Origin: Mantamonas sphyraenae
Taxonomy: Eukaryota; CRuMs; Mantamonadidae
Direction of reading: 5' to 3'
Assembly: GCA_026936335.1 (NCBI GenBank)
Contig: JAPMXV010000075.1
Coordinates: 146,360-210,359 of the forward strand
Length of the DNA: 64,000 bases
This document shows positions 21,701-28,819 of the stretch, one piece after another. Both the position numbers and the translations under genes were made by a program. Numbering within the stretch: the first letter of the stretch is position 1; each line of letters starts with the position of its first letter. The notes under the pieces were generated by a model. It ran no database searches. It was not told the DNA's origin and saw only the letters and a program-made list of their open reading frames with translations.

Positions 21701-24700
21701 TGGCCCGCACGAATCCCTATGTGATGTACGTGACGATCGCGTGGTTGGGTGACGGTGTGATGACACACGAGGAACAACACAACCGGACGGTGGCCATTGT
21801 GCCCGGGTCCGCGCACAACATCACAGCGCATGTAAACGCAAGTTCGTCGACAGTGTACACAGAGAGTGGCATGCGTGCACCCGCCGTCGCTCTGGCTGTG
21901 GTGGATGCTGTGGGAAACCTGGTGTGCTCGGGTGACGCCGTGCGCAATTACACACTGCGACTGGGCACCGAGACCGCCGCGCGGTGGTGGTTGACATGGC
22001 AACCGAGCAACAACCACTCAAACAGCTGCTGGCACACAGTGGACACCCTGGCTCTGGGTACGCCATTGCCGGTGGGTGGGTACAGCGTTGTCGTCGGCAC
22101 GGATGGGTTGCATGACGCAGTGGTGCCCTTTGTTGTGAAAGAGGGCCCTGCGTCCGCCATCCAAGCCGTCCATGCGCATCTGGGCTTTGTCAAGAGTGCC
22201 ACAACGACGCTGGTGCCACAGATGCGCTTCCAGGCTGTGGATGTCCTTGGCCAAGGCACCGACGTCCCACCGCGCTCGTGGGCAGCTTCATCGCGGCTGC
22301 GGGTGGTTGCAGAGACCAGTGGACACGCCCTGCTGGCGGATGTTGTGTTTGGCCAGTGGATCAACGTGACGGGTCTGACGTTGTCGTCGCCTGCGCATGG
22401 AGACCACTGTTTTGTGCTGCGCAATGCATCCTCATCCAGTGGCGCATTGTCGTCCAACACTGTGTGCATGACTGTGGTGTCGGGTGATGTGCACTCCTTT
22501 GTGATGAACCACACACAGGCTTTGCTGAGTCTTCGCAGTGGCACCTCTGTTCCGCTCACGCCGTTGCGGTTGTATGCACTGGATGCGTCGATGGCGTTGC
22601 CAGATGTGTCCGGTGGGATGAATGTGTCTGTCAACGTCACCGTGACGACACTGGGTGTCCATGGCATCCAGGAGGTGTTGCTGCCAGACAAGACATGGTT
22701 CGATCTGCACACGGTGCAATTGATCACCCCGCGTGCTGGACAGTACATTGTACGCGCCGATGTGTTGTCGGACACTGCCCACACCCAGTCGCTGTCTGTG
22801 CCGCTGTCCATCCAGCCTGGAACCGCACACGCCATGGCTGTGGAGGACGCACCGTGGATGAAGGCAGTTGCGTCCTGGTGGCCGATGGCAGCGGTGCACG
22901 TGACGGTGCACGATGTGGCCATGAACACACTTGGATGTGACCAACTGGCCATGGAAGGCAGCTGGACAGGCCAGTTGCAAGTGATGGGGACGGCGTCGGC
23001 GGCCGTGCCCGCAGATGTGCAGGTGACCAACGCGTGTCAGCTGCGAGTGAACAGCAGCCACAGCATGGACTTTGCATTCGAGAGCACATACACAGTGCGC
23101 GTGCGCGTGCAGTCGGCACAGCAGACCGTGGCCATGGACACGCAGGTGCAAATGACGACAGAGTCGTGTGGCAAAGCAGGCAACGGGATGGTCAAGGGTG
23201 ACACCGTGCGCGGACTGGCCACAAACCGCACCGGGTGTCGCTGTGATGGATCCAAGCGGTACGATCCCATGGCAGGGCGCTGTCTGGAGGACTATGCACT
23301 CACGTCGATGAGAGTCAACTTTGTGGAGGATGTGCCCGAGTTGACGGTGGAGGTGACATTGAAGGGAGCAGACGGGCAATCCTGTGCAGGCTTGAGTGTG
23401 GTGGCAGCGCGTGTGAGTGCAACAGGCACCGGCTCGGCGGCGTCGGACACACACAGCGTGGATGTGAACAACCCGGTGCTGTCTGGGTGCAGAGTGACGC
23501 TGGTGGCTCCGTCAGTGCCGTTGTGGTACGAAAGCACGTATGCGGTGACGGCGGAGATGACGGTGTCGTCTGCGGCTGGGTTGACGATGATGAACGGTAC
23601 CATGGCGCAAGGAGTGGTCACACGAAAGTGCAGGGACAAGGTCACGCACATGGTGTTCACCAACGACCCATCGGCTGGCGCTGCACGCGGATGTGCCTGC
23701 AGTGAGGGTTACATGATGCAGACGGCAGCTGGTCAGGCTCAGACCAGTTGCGTGGCGTGCGAAAAGGGCCAGTTCAAGGGCAAGGTGGGCAACGGCGCAT
23801 GTTCTGTGTGTTCTGGCGGACGTACCACGGAAGCGGCAGGCGAGAACGACGCCAACAAGTGTCGATGCAAGCTGACAGAGTACTTTTCGGGTGTGGAGTG
23901 TTCCTCGTGCCCCAGCAACTTTGTGTGTTCCGGAAGCGACGTGGGTGAGATCCAGGTGCTGCCTGGATTTGTGGTGGATCCAAACAACCGCACACGTGCC
24001 ATCACATGCCAACTGGCGGAAGCGTGCCAGGGTGGAAACACATGCACGACGGGCTACGACGGCCTGATGTGTTCCCAGTGCGCAGACGGGTGGGGCCGTG
24101 CGTCTGGCATGCGTTGCACAGAGTGTGCCGAGCCTTGGGTAAACTGGACCATGACCATTGTGGCCACGACTGCGTTTGTGGCCGTGGTGGCCTGGTTCAT
24201 GCGACACTACATGAAAAAGGGAGCCAGCGGACCCGTGTCGTTGGCACAGTCGGTGGAAAGCGTGGAAGCCATCCCTCCCAAGCTGATCGCCAAACTGGTG
24301 CTGAACCACATGCAGATGGTGGGTCTGTTCTCGGTGGTGCGTGTGGAGTGGGGCGAACTGCTGCACGGGATGTTTGACACGGCGTCGACGGCGGGCATGG
24401 GTGTGGAGTTGGCACCCATCAGCTGCGCGTTGGATCACCCTCTGCATTACTATCGCTTCTACTGGTTTGCATCGTGGCCTTTGGTGGTGCTGGTGGTGTC
24501 GACGGTGATCCAGGTGGGTCTGTGGGTGCGTCGACGTGTGCAGAGCAACACGGGCAGCTGGAGGGAGCTGAAGCAGGCCATCCGGTACTACGCCCTTCCT
24601 CTGTCGCATGTGATGAACGCACTGTCCCACTTGATGATCCTGCGTGCGTTCATCGAGTATCTGGATTGCCAGCAGTTTGGGGACGAGTTGGTGATGCGTG

Positions 24701-25584
24701 CCGACACACGCATTGTGTGCACCTCGGACGAGTACCTGGCCAACATGGCGCCCATCCTGCTGTGGGGACTGTGGGAGGTGTTGGGCCATCCGTTGCTGGT
24801 GTTGCAGCGTCTGTGGGATCACAGTCGACATGGACGGCTGGAGGAGACTCACGTGTGGTCGTCGTACAACTTTTTCTACGCGTCGTACAGGCCCGATCGG
24901 TATCTGTACGAGTTTCTGATTCTGGGAAGGAAGGCCATGCTGGTGGTGGTGACGGTGGGATTCCGAGCAGAGCCGCTGCTGCAGCTGTACGCAGGATCGG
25001 TGGTGCTGCTGGTGGCCCTGGTGGTCCAGCAGTACCTGTCGCCGTATCGGTTCACGTGGCTGACGCGTTTGGAGTTTATCAGCTTGCTCGTGTCGCTGGG
25101 CACGCTGATGACAGGGATGCTGATGCTTGGGCGAAACGCAGGTTCGCAGACGGTGGAGAGCGCGACGGCGTTGTCAGTGGCGCCTTGGCTGGTGATGCTG
25201 GCCAACGTTGGGTTCATGGCTCTGTGTATATGGATGGGTGGCAAGGTGGGCGCGGAAAAGATGAAGGGGAAAGGCTCCAAGGTGATGGACGCATTGGGAA
25301 GCTTTCGGTCTGCCAGTAGGACGGGGAGGGCCAGTAGGGAGAGTGGAGGGGATACGAAGGACGATGTGGAGGATGAATGGGCGCTGGCGACGGTGGGATC
25401 GTCGGGTGTGAGCATGGCGCAGACGAGCATGATTGAGTTGAGCGAGCTGGGGGTGATGACGTTGTCGAGTGAGGGTGGGGAGGGTGTGGGTGAGGAGAGT
25501 GGGAGTGAGGAGGAGGAGGAGGACGGGGAAGAGGAGGAGGAGGAGAAGGAGGAGAAGGGAGAGACGACGGGAACAGCAGCTTGA
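12745..25584 (+). CDS. giant multidomain surface protein: SBBP propellers, EGF, TIG, Ig-like repeats, Cys-rich neck, about eight TM helices
   Basis: An uninterrupted 4,279-codon frame. The hydrophobic signal segment (RLAIVALFVVQVVCW) lies near residue 135 with no Met just before it, so the true start is probably in another exon. Domain order: Cys-rich CPSGKYSS (about 160); SBBP beta-propellers with QFGGTGEDA and QYGGTGNDRSWG units (about 190-580, 640-1030, and a divergent third about 1090-1470) separated by Cys-rich linkers; EGF-like CSNRGPCINSTCQCNPGF (about 1490); TIG/IPT folds (about 1736 and 1831); a possibly discoidin-like part ending WIQEIQVRG; eleven Ig/invasin-like repeats of about 110 residues opening with PGxA (about 2235-3470); a Cys-rich neck (about 3620-3795); about eight membrane helices (3800-4165) with SYRPDRYLYE; and an acidic Glu-rich tail. 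An adhesion or receptor role is inferred from architecture. Confidence 0.85.
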   Translation: MGPCDLRATSLGEGLCEREKYVHEHAAQLTHTPHVDCTSTQDAELECIHTWKSRGCIRKDEKYRRIEKEATTSESFRNPRRTRVSEFGDRESQTQYAGTSECVERRAGARQRVTSTNRWDRLGRASWTGRLAIVALFVVQVVCWRVDAGAVCPANTYNVTMGNSSVCTACPSGKYSSAGSPACYAPWVTQFGGTGEDAMYGALFVKDGVVAWGRTTGSINGVACPEPGVHTGYVTKLDFSGTVQWTTMINRGTGPDGVHDVDVDDAGNLYLAAFTFGGAYPGFAYKGHYDLVMMKLSPQGTQLWVDQFGSTGHDNPSSSLVTADGRVHLFGWVSGDVDGLASAGQDSIVRTYNQTGSVLSTYMWGTSATDSLANIFNARESSNGSVCAVGGTSGSFDGYTLSGASDAFFTVFQADGSNYTVQFGSTSTDTASGCTWSSDGEKLFVSGTTGGSIGSQVHVSGNDMFVAMFSGQNMVWVAQAGSQGDEFGNGLVFWDDTLLACGRTTGSMEVGHALGGLDVFCTYIRASDGSVLETMQSGSSGDNYAEAMDIDAGGNVLLSSSSVGSVDGNSALGNFDAVVWWRPFKCPAGRYGLFCTLCPMGTYSSEEGAMRCTQATCTTGQFQGVATGRTSLADVCFPMVKGVWTYTTARSGEAENAYAVHIDAASNTLLTGYTNGVIKAGNSSGNAQGIHDAWVRKAKPDGTALWSHQWGTTGHDAGHAVCSDDALDVYVGGYVSNNVGHITKLSGSTGSQLWQVSDLEASSFVTAVAEHKGVLFAGGDAHANQHGFTNPIPGRRYGWVGALSASNGTWLWFKPIRSEFDDAVTAIAVDTVDGTVFVGGVTGGIIGVTSGTTGKAAAFVGRYTSTGTLVYLVQTEATMTGRGLAYDRARGALYQSGYTNAAIPGAGGHFGADDVFVTRYSASTGVREWTIQYGGTGNDRSWGLAVDVDGALYVAGETSSNFDGYTNPVPGDGQMLLSKVAPDGVRLWTKIWGTIAYDGNYAVHVRNGYLYTAGWFNGPATDGCMTLLDHPPCPEGTYERLDATLDQPYRAACQPCDNDLCVSGSKALVASDLYGESFTILPSDVGGYEVFFNSAERFVIGRITSQNDEVFAITGNVTGLSADVFGILGSLDGDMILQIHRDEPSNKPIALVRVDNKGNVVWAREYYSFPYIANVRVLRFLTLLQLDNSNMLLSGQIKSTFNGVIADFLLWLDGYGVPIEARFGGTQSFFSVRLVDNSLGAQGFMENPPRVFVGTFDSSLGYISRRLSFCDFGAGGFSDVASAKRSNGNYVWVFRLAASPALIQIVELSSEQHRFVLRRQLDPVGILSSEVRTLVATADGGVILYSKVGLTTRILRLSPTWQTYNDTYYECACDISMLQPLENGDIILSFKVSGATSTKLMRVSSAFETGTSCENPFVVKSAGFVLTSFSHCGTHSVVGDFGYTKEGHGTASDSMLGATKAMVMDHTALDIRITTLNISQTCGGCDNHCSNRGPCINSTCQCNPGFTDRPTCTEGVLSGVTSTLNLVSTTPRNALPAIVSVQMTSRDAFGVLKTVGGYTSRFLNATAFHAATQTTLLSSSNATDLGTGAYTFPFLLDPPGEWTITVNVASASNPLAVDGSPTTNLTLSAYDCTAELSPNATSISSTSPARVVLNRATNMTIPTTAFCRLSLIRWVPVNVSCTNSSYALFGLPVNAPQPTATFPHLGTFQLCFSTDSGTTWHRQTSTSTHVTVIEHPYIADIQPTRLQPRGVPLTVTMTGSGFDTVDPAHDRVCFSPSHCVAPTIQSSTGLTCTLPAIPTPGNLTVALSLHSADNTPIPRPVYTPVDWMSIYETPTITSITPRTIPAHEGGRVRIDGLHFTTPSMVFKLHMLRSPGGPVLATNCTTPSPTTVTCDLPPVDAPALSYAQISLNDGVTFSGGETQQFLFIFDREAKCDNTVELEISRQLRQELSVAHYMPNVLRGVQPMSNSTWEAYNVTTITDDDFCCRFRPEDSETRCGAFSAARTQDMQVSYGTHAPVVTSETITAWNRPCDFLPRAYKVQHRMNASVPWQSMQGSRLCSSVSGERGSVSICVDMFAQVLASQFRIVVVNNTISGSAVDLASTQGYWIQEIQVRGVLVTQPYSLVGRFVTSGSNSTSVQSGAGTTWTDALHVQLTNVLGEDLAVAGVRVVLNIPAWNTSGVATTVANGSAVVPRISTPKPQLVGEVAARLSIHPQDAIQAPDLDTSHAVLMRIVPGVAHRVVATAKNTNGSDVASLMFNTQRSVVLTGTYTIGVSLRDFAGNTVGGYDTPTQRACNATYYGTVVSTATMSSGTATLSALSMEAPNPGDTTPLQVACAGVAHVDTVPVVVLTGLPTNLTLTNGTDLVQQTTTEATMQLSRLVITVVDDLGNASPAGTARNVSIALIRGGVTMQVWWRSIAGTSTHVDTGTLSLGSPLASGSYALEIATDGLHGTAAVVQVDVGSAVAFRVVSASQTHPTRATVALDTITLQPVDVLGQDTVRPPAQWQGSLTVSNNRNGVILRTGVPFTSPLHLANLSLSAPAHGVHTVNVSSTVYNSALNDTLVTLSITAGSVTHAQLNCTGAALPSSPSVQLSTCVVSLRDAAGQVPALNGSSAVQVSLSANSSMDPSTVLATLDSAEVDLTSVRLLSPLAGTVSLSATVRVDGQSVPVLPASVAQRVDAGPAANVTIVAVNGSTTLATQPGMRVPSVTLDVRDVVGNRLEVGQGSREAMVRLLRSHGAVVQTWNVTIDGVTSTGPLPLDEALPSDSYTLAVSSQGLYGANVAIDVVPGPAVELHALSESLGQLRTATQVALPPSAWVKRDSLGQVTSMGTIQTQVSIVYDGTNAAAVALAGWTADKNDTVLVVSGVQLASPVRGKHTLVLTDALSHFVANVTLVINPGNPVSSMLTCTEGFTTVASALHVPIACNVSLLDASESLAYIEAGRWVRIGLTIQPTSRVAPASRNISLVGGQHTLDLHSLFALEAPMARTNPYVMYVTIAWLGDGVMTHEEQHNRTVAIVPGSAHNITAHVNASSSTVYTESGMRAPAVALAVVDAVGNLVCSGDAVRNYTLRLGTETAARWWLTWQPSNNHSNSCWHTVDTLALGTPLPVGGYSVVVGTDGLHDAVVPFVVKEGPASAIQAVHAHLGFVKSATTTLVPQMRFQAVDVLGQGTDVPPRSWAASSRLRVVAETSGHALLADVVFGQWINVTGLTLSSPAHGDHCFVLRNASSSSGALSSNTVCMTVVSGDVHSFVMNHTQALLSLRSGTSVPLTPLRLYALDASMALPDVSGGMNVSVNVTVTTLGVHGIQEVLLPDKTWFDLHTVQLITPRAGQYIVRADVLSDTAHTQSLSVPLSIQPGTAHAMAVEDAPWMKAVASWWPMAAVHVTVHDVAMNTLGCDQLAMEGSWTGQLQVMGTASAAVPADVQVTNACQLRVNSSHSMDFAFESTYTVRVRVQSAQQTVAMDTQVQMTTESCGKAGNGMVKGDTVRGLATNRTGCRCDGSKRYDPMAGRCLEDYALTSMRVNFVEDVPELTVEVTLKGADGQSCAGLSVVAARVSATGTGSAASDTHSVDVNNPVLSGCRVTLVAPSVPLWYESTYAVTAEMTVSSAAGLTMMNGTMAQGVVTRKCRDKVTHMVFTNDPSAGAARGCACSEGYMMQTAAGQAQTSCVACEKGQFKGKVGNGACSVCSGGRTTEAAGENDANKCRCKLTEYFSGVECSSCPSNFVCSGSDVGEIQVLPGFVVDPNNRTRAITCQLAEACQGGNTCTTGYDGLMCSQCADGWGRASGMRCTECAEPWVNWTMTIVATTAFVAVVAWFMRHYMKKGASGPVSLAQSVESVEAIPPKLIAKLVLNHMQMVGLFSVVRVEWGELLHGMFDTASTAGMGVELAPISCALDHPLHYYRFYWFASWPLVVLVVSTVIQVGLWVRRRVQSNTGSWRELKQAIRYYALPLSHVMNALSHLMILRAFIEYLDCQQFGDELVMRADTRIVCTSDEYLANMAPILLWGLWEVLGHPLLVLQRLWDHSRHGRLEETHVWSSYNFFYASYRPDRYLYEFLILGRKAMLVVVTVGFRAEPLLQLYAGSVVLLVALVVQQYLSPYRFTWLTRLEFISLLVSLGTLMTGMLMLGRNAGSQTVESATALSVAPWLVMLANVGFMALCIWMGGKVGAEKMKGKGSKVMDALGSFRSASRTGRASRESGGDTKDDVEDEWALATVGSSGVSMAQTSMIELSELGVMTLSSEGGEGVGEESGSEEEEEDGEEEEEEKEEKGETTGTAA

Positions 25585-26130
25585 GGGCGTGGTGAAGTGG
25601 AGAGTACAAGTTCGTTGTCTCATCTCACAAGTGGATGCCATGGATGCCCAGGATGATCTGACTTGCAAGGTTGTGGACGCATGATGGATAATTGCCATTG
25701 AGTGCTGTTATCAATTCCCTCGTCCAAGGATGTGGCCCATGTGGGCATGAAAGGCGGTTGTTGTCGAGTCTCCGCGTCCGTTGTCCACCGGGCCTGTCCC
25801 CGATACCGTCACACACCGCTCTCAAGATGGAGGGTTGTTGATGAGATGTAGATGCAGCACGTGCAGCGTTGAGTGCATGAGTCGTCGAATGGAACTGGCT
25901 GCCGCCATGCACTGACATGGCATTTTGCTCGTTCAGCACGTGTCACCCCACCTCATACCTTCTGAAGTCCCCTCACATGGCACCGTCACTCCTCAACTCC
26001 CAGCATCATCCATATAGACATGCGGTGCTGGCACGTGGAGGAGAGCCGACGACGGGGTCTGGTGAACATGGCGACAATGTGCGTGATTCACCATCAGAGA
26101 CATGTGATGGTACAGAGTCCGTTGACTGGA
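25585..26130. other. convergent intergenic region
   Basis: It separates the stop of the giant gene (+) from the stop of the BTB gene (-). No coding signal seen. It must hold both 3' UTRs. Confidence 0.4.
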
Positions 26131-28154
26131 TCATGGTGTGGGCACAATGGTCATCTTGGAATTGTAGCAGCTGAACGCAGGGTACCACGTGCCGTCGTCA
26201 ATGTTGTCGATGATGACGTCGACGTTGCCATTGCGGGAGAAGGTCAGCGTGTGAGCTGTGGTGTCCAGCTCCACCGTCACAATGTCGCCTTGGTTGTAGC
26301 GCGTGTTGATGTCGGTGGAACTTCCATTCTTGTACGTGTACCCACCGGAGCTGAATGTGTACCAGCTGTGGCTTTCCTGCTTGGCCCCTGTGAGCCATGC
26401 GGTGTCAGTACTTTCCATGTGGTGTCTGTGAGATGTGATGACTTACCAACAAAGGTGCTTCTGAGATCACTGCTGCTGTTGCAGATGCCGATCATAATCT
26501 GGGACAATCGGTCCACTCGCGCGCTCCATCGCTGTCCCGAGCGCAGCTTCTTCTTGCCAATCCATGTTGCCCAGGAGTTGCTACTGACATCCAGACTGTC
26601 CTCCGTGAATGTTCCCCGGCTTTGGTCGACCCGGTCCCAGTCCAGACCGATGGTTGCATTCTCTCGCTCCGTGTCGCAAACTGGTTCCTGACCCTTGCTT
26701 ATGCGCAGGGCATCTACCAGACCATTCGTCAACACCTCCAACTCCACATGCCGCGTGTCCCACTCTCCGTCCACCTTCATCCCTTCCAGACGTTCCGGAC
26801 TCAGCAGCCCAAACCGCACACACCCATACATCCGCCTCTCCCACCCTTCCTCCTCCTCCTCCCCATCATGTTCCTCCACATACCTCTCCACAATCTCCAG
26901 CACGTCGTCCTCACTCTTCACCTTGATCCTATCGGCACTCAGAATCAGCTCCGCCACCCACACCGGCAGCCCGCTCATGTTCACACGCCCATCCTCCCGC
27001 AACACCTCCAGCTTCCCCGCAATCGTCACACACAATCCTTTCACCACTTCCTCACTCGCACCTGTTGCCAGTGCCACCTTCAGCAATCCCATCTCCTCGT
27101 CGTGCCTAACGCCCTCCAACAATCCACTCAGGTACTCCACATCCTCTGCCTCCACCATCTCCTCCACATCCACACTGTCCAAATACCCACCCACCACCCG
27201 TGCCAGCTTTCTCTTGTCCACTCCCTCCTCCCCATGCTGCTCCAACGCCACCTTGACCATTGCCACAAACACACAGCCCCGCATAAACCCAAACGCCCCA
27301 CCACCCACCGCATCTGCCACCTTGCCCCACTCCTTTGCCACCCGCAACACACTTGCATGGTACACATTGGAGTGCACCACCTCGGCGACACCCATGGCCC
27401 CCACGAGACTGCCCCCACGACACATCCTCACCAGTGTCTCTGCATCATGCTCCTGTCCCACCCACTGCATCACATGCTCCGTCAGCATGGGCATCAGCCA
27501 GAACTGTGCCACGGCCAACAGACTGTAACACAGCTCCACGTTGGTCACAGGCAGGGTACCGCCGTAGCACCACCCCACCGCCACTTCCATTGCACGCAAC
27601 ACACCCACACTCTGTGTGCCCCGCTTCACCACCATTCGAAACATCCCTCCCCCCTGTCCATCCTCCCTGCTGTGTTCCAACACCGCTGCCCCCGACGACG
27701 CTGCTGCCCCGTCCTCAACCTCCAGCAGATACCGCCACAGTCCGCTGTGCAGACACAGAAACGAACGGTGTGCACGAAGCACCACGTCCTTTCCTCCCAG
27801 ATCGTCTCCATCTGGTGTCCCGTCATTGTCCATTCGCTGGTGTGAGCGTGGTTCAATCTCTTCCTTCCCCACTCCAAACTCACCCGCCCCATCCAGTCCT
27901 TCCAGCACAATCTCCACATCGGTACACAGACCACTCTTGTACATGTCATGAAACAGCGTGCGCACTGCTGGTGACGTGTCGGGTCCTGCCTTGCCCTGCA
28001 GCGGCGAAAGAGGGCCGTACGCCTTTGTGCGCTCCGACTGCAGGTAATGGTCAGGTCCATCTGTGGACAGACCATGCACACTGCGCATCCCATGGTTGGT
28101 GTTGCTGCTGCTGTCTGCCTTGCCCTTGCCCTTGCCCCGTGCGATTGTGCTCAT
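26131..28154 (-). CDS. BTB-BACK-SPRY protein, two exons
   Basis: complement(join(26131..26387, 26447..28154)), 654 residues, from MSTIARGKGKGK. An earlier in-frame ATG at 28343 is possible but adds unpromising sequence. Residues about 64-185 are a BTB/POZ fold (VRTLFHDMYKSGLCTDVEIV, then VLRAHRSFLCLHSGLWRYLL). A helical BACK-like region follows (QFWLMPMLTEHVMQWV, then DDVLEIVERYVEEHDGEEEE). The C-terminus is a SPRY domain that is complete only after removing a 59-nt GTAAGT-CACAG intron: LRSTFVG is joined to AKQESHSWYTFSSGGYTYKN and ends with VTVELDTTAHTLTFSRNGN. BTB-BACK proteins commonly act as Cullin-3 substrate adaptors, with SPRY as the recognition module. That role is inferred here. Confidence 0.8.
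26388..26446 (-). other. intron in the SPRY-coding part of the BTB gene (59 nt)
   Basis: GTAAGT on the minus strand at 26446 downwards and CACAG ending at 26388, phase 1. It joins two frames into one uninterrupted SPRY domain. Confidence 0.75.
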
Positions 28155-28358
28155 TGTTCCCCCCACTGCGTGTGTGTTTCGTGTTGTTGTGTCACACCCG
28201 TCGCATTGCACACCCCATCCATCAACCACCACCAAGAACGCAGATCTGAAACGGGCAGTGGCGGTGTAGTTGCCTTTGTTCACTCGATTGGCAATGTGCA
28301 AGCAAAGGGGGGTCGACACCACTCCTTTCTTCCTCGGACGCATCCGTTTCCTTCCCTG

Positions 28359-28570
28359 CTGGTGGCACTGATGGGCAAAGACAGGACGGTGTGTGTGTCA
28401 CTCTGGATATTGGAACAACGTCATGGAGGTGTGCGTGGAGGGTTGTAAAGTGGGGAGGAAATGTGGCTCTTTCATGTGTGGTGGTGGTGGTGGATGGATG
28501 GAGGAAGAGGGTCAGAAGCAGGAGGCACGATGGAACGCCGTCCTACTGTAGGTTGTGGCGTAGTGGGGGG
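28359..28570 (+). repeat. duplicated upstream block gamma, copy 1
   Basis: Sequence from CTGGTGGCACTGATGG through GGTGGTGGTGGATGGA and GTAGGTTGTGGCGTAG recurs at about 50850-51190, in the same order relative to the alpha block and an LRR gene. It overlaps the likely promoter of the BTB gene. Confidence 0.65.
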
Positions 28571-28819
28571 TGAATGTAGGTGGAAGATCGGGTGTGTGTG
28601 TTGTCGACGCGGAATGTGAAGGCGGCGAAGAAGAGGCTGAGCGCTCCTTGTCCTCTATGCGCGAGTGCAACAACGCATATTGCATACAGACAGTTTTGAA
28701 CAGTCATCAGGTAGGGAGGGGCGGGGGTATCGGGGACTTGTGCCCGTGTATAGATGGGATAGAGAGAGAGTCACGGAGGAATCAGGAGAGGCTGACAATC
28801 ATGGGATATCGCAGGAAAT
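28571..28819 (+). promoter_or_regulatory. upstream block alpha of LRR gene A (promoter/5' leader)
   Basis: This block is shared, close to identical, with 34044-34305 (gene C) and more diverged with 51193-51457 (gene I), each time ending at the ATG. Landmarks are AATGTAGGTGG, CAACGCATATTGCATACA and CGGGGACTTGTGC. Conservation in front of three family members suggests it holds promoter and 5' leader, but recent duplication alone would also explain the identity of the A and C copies. Confidence 0.55.
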
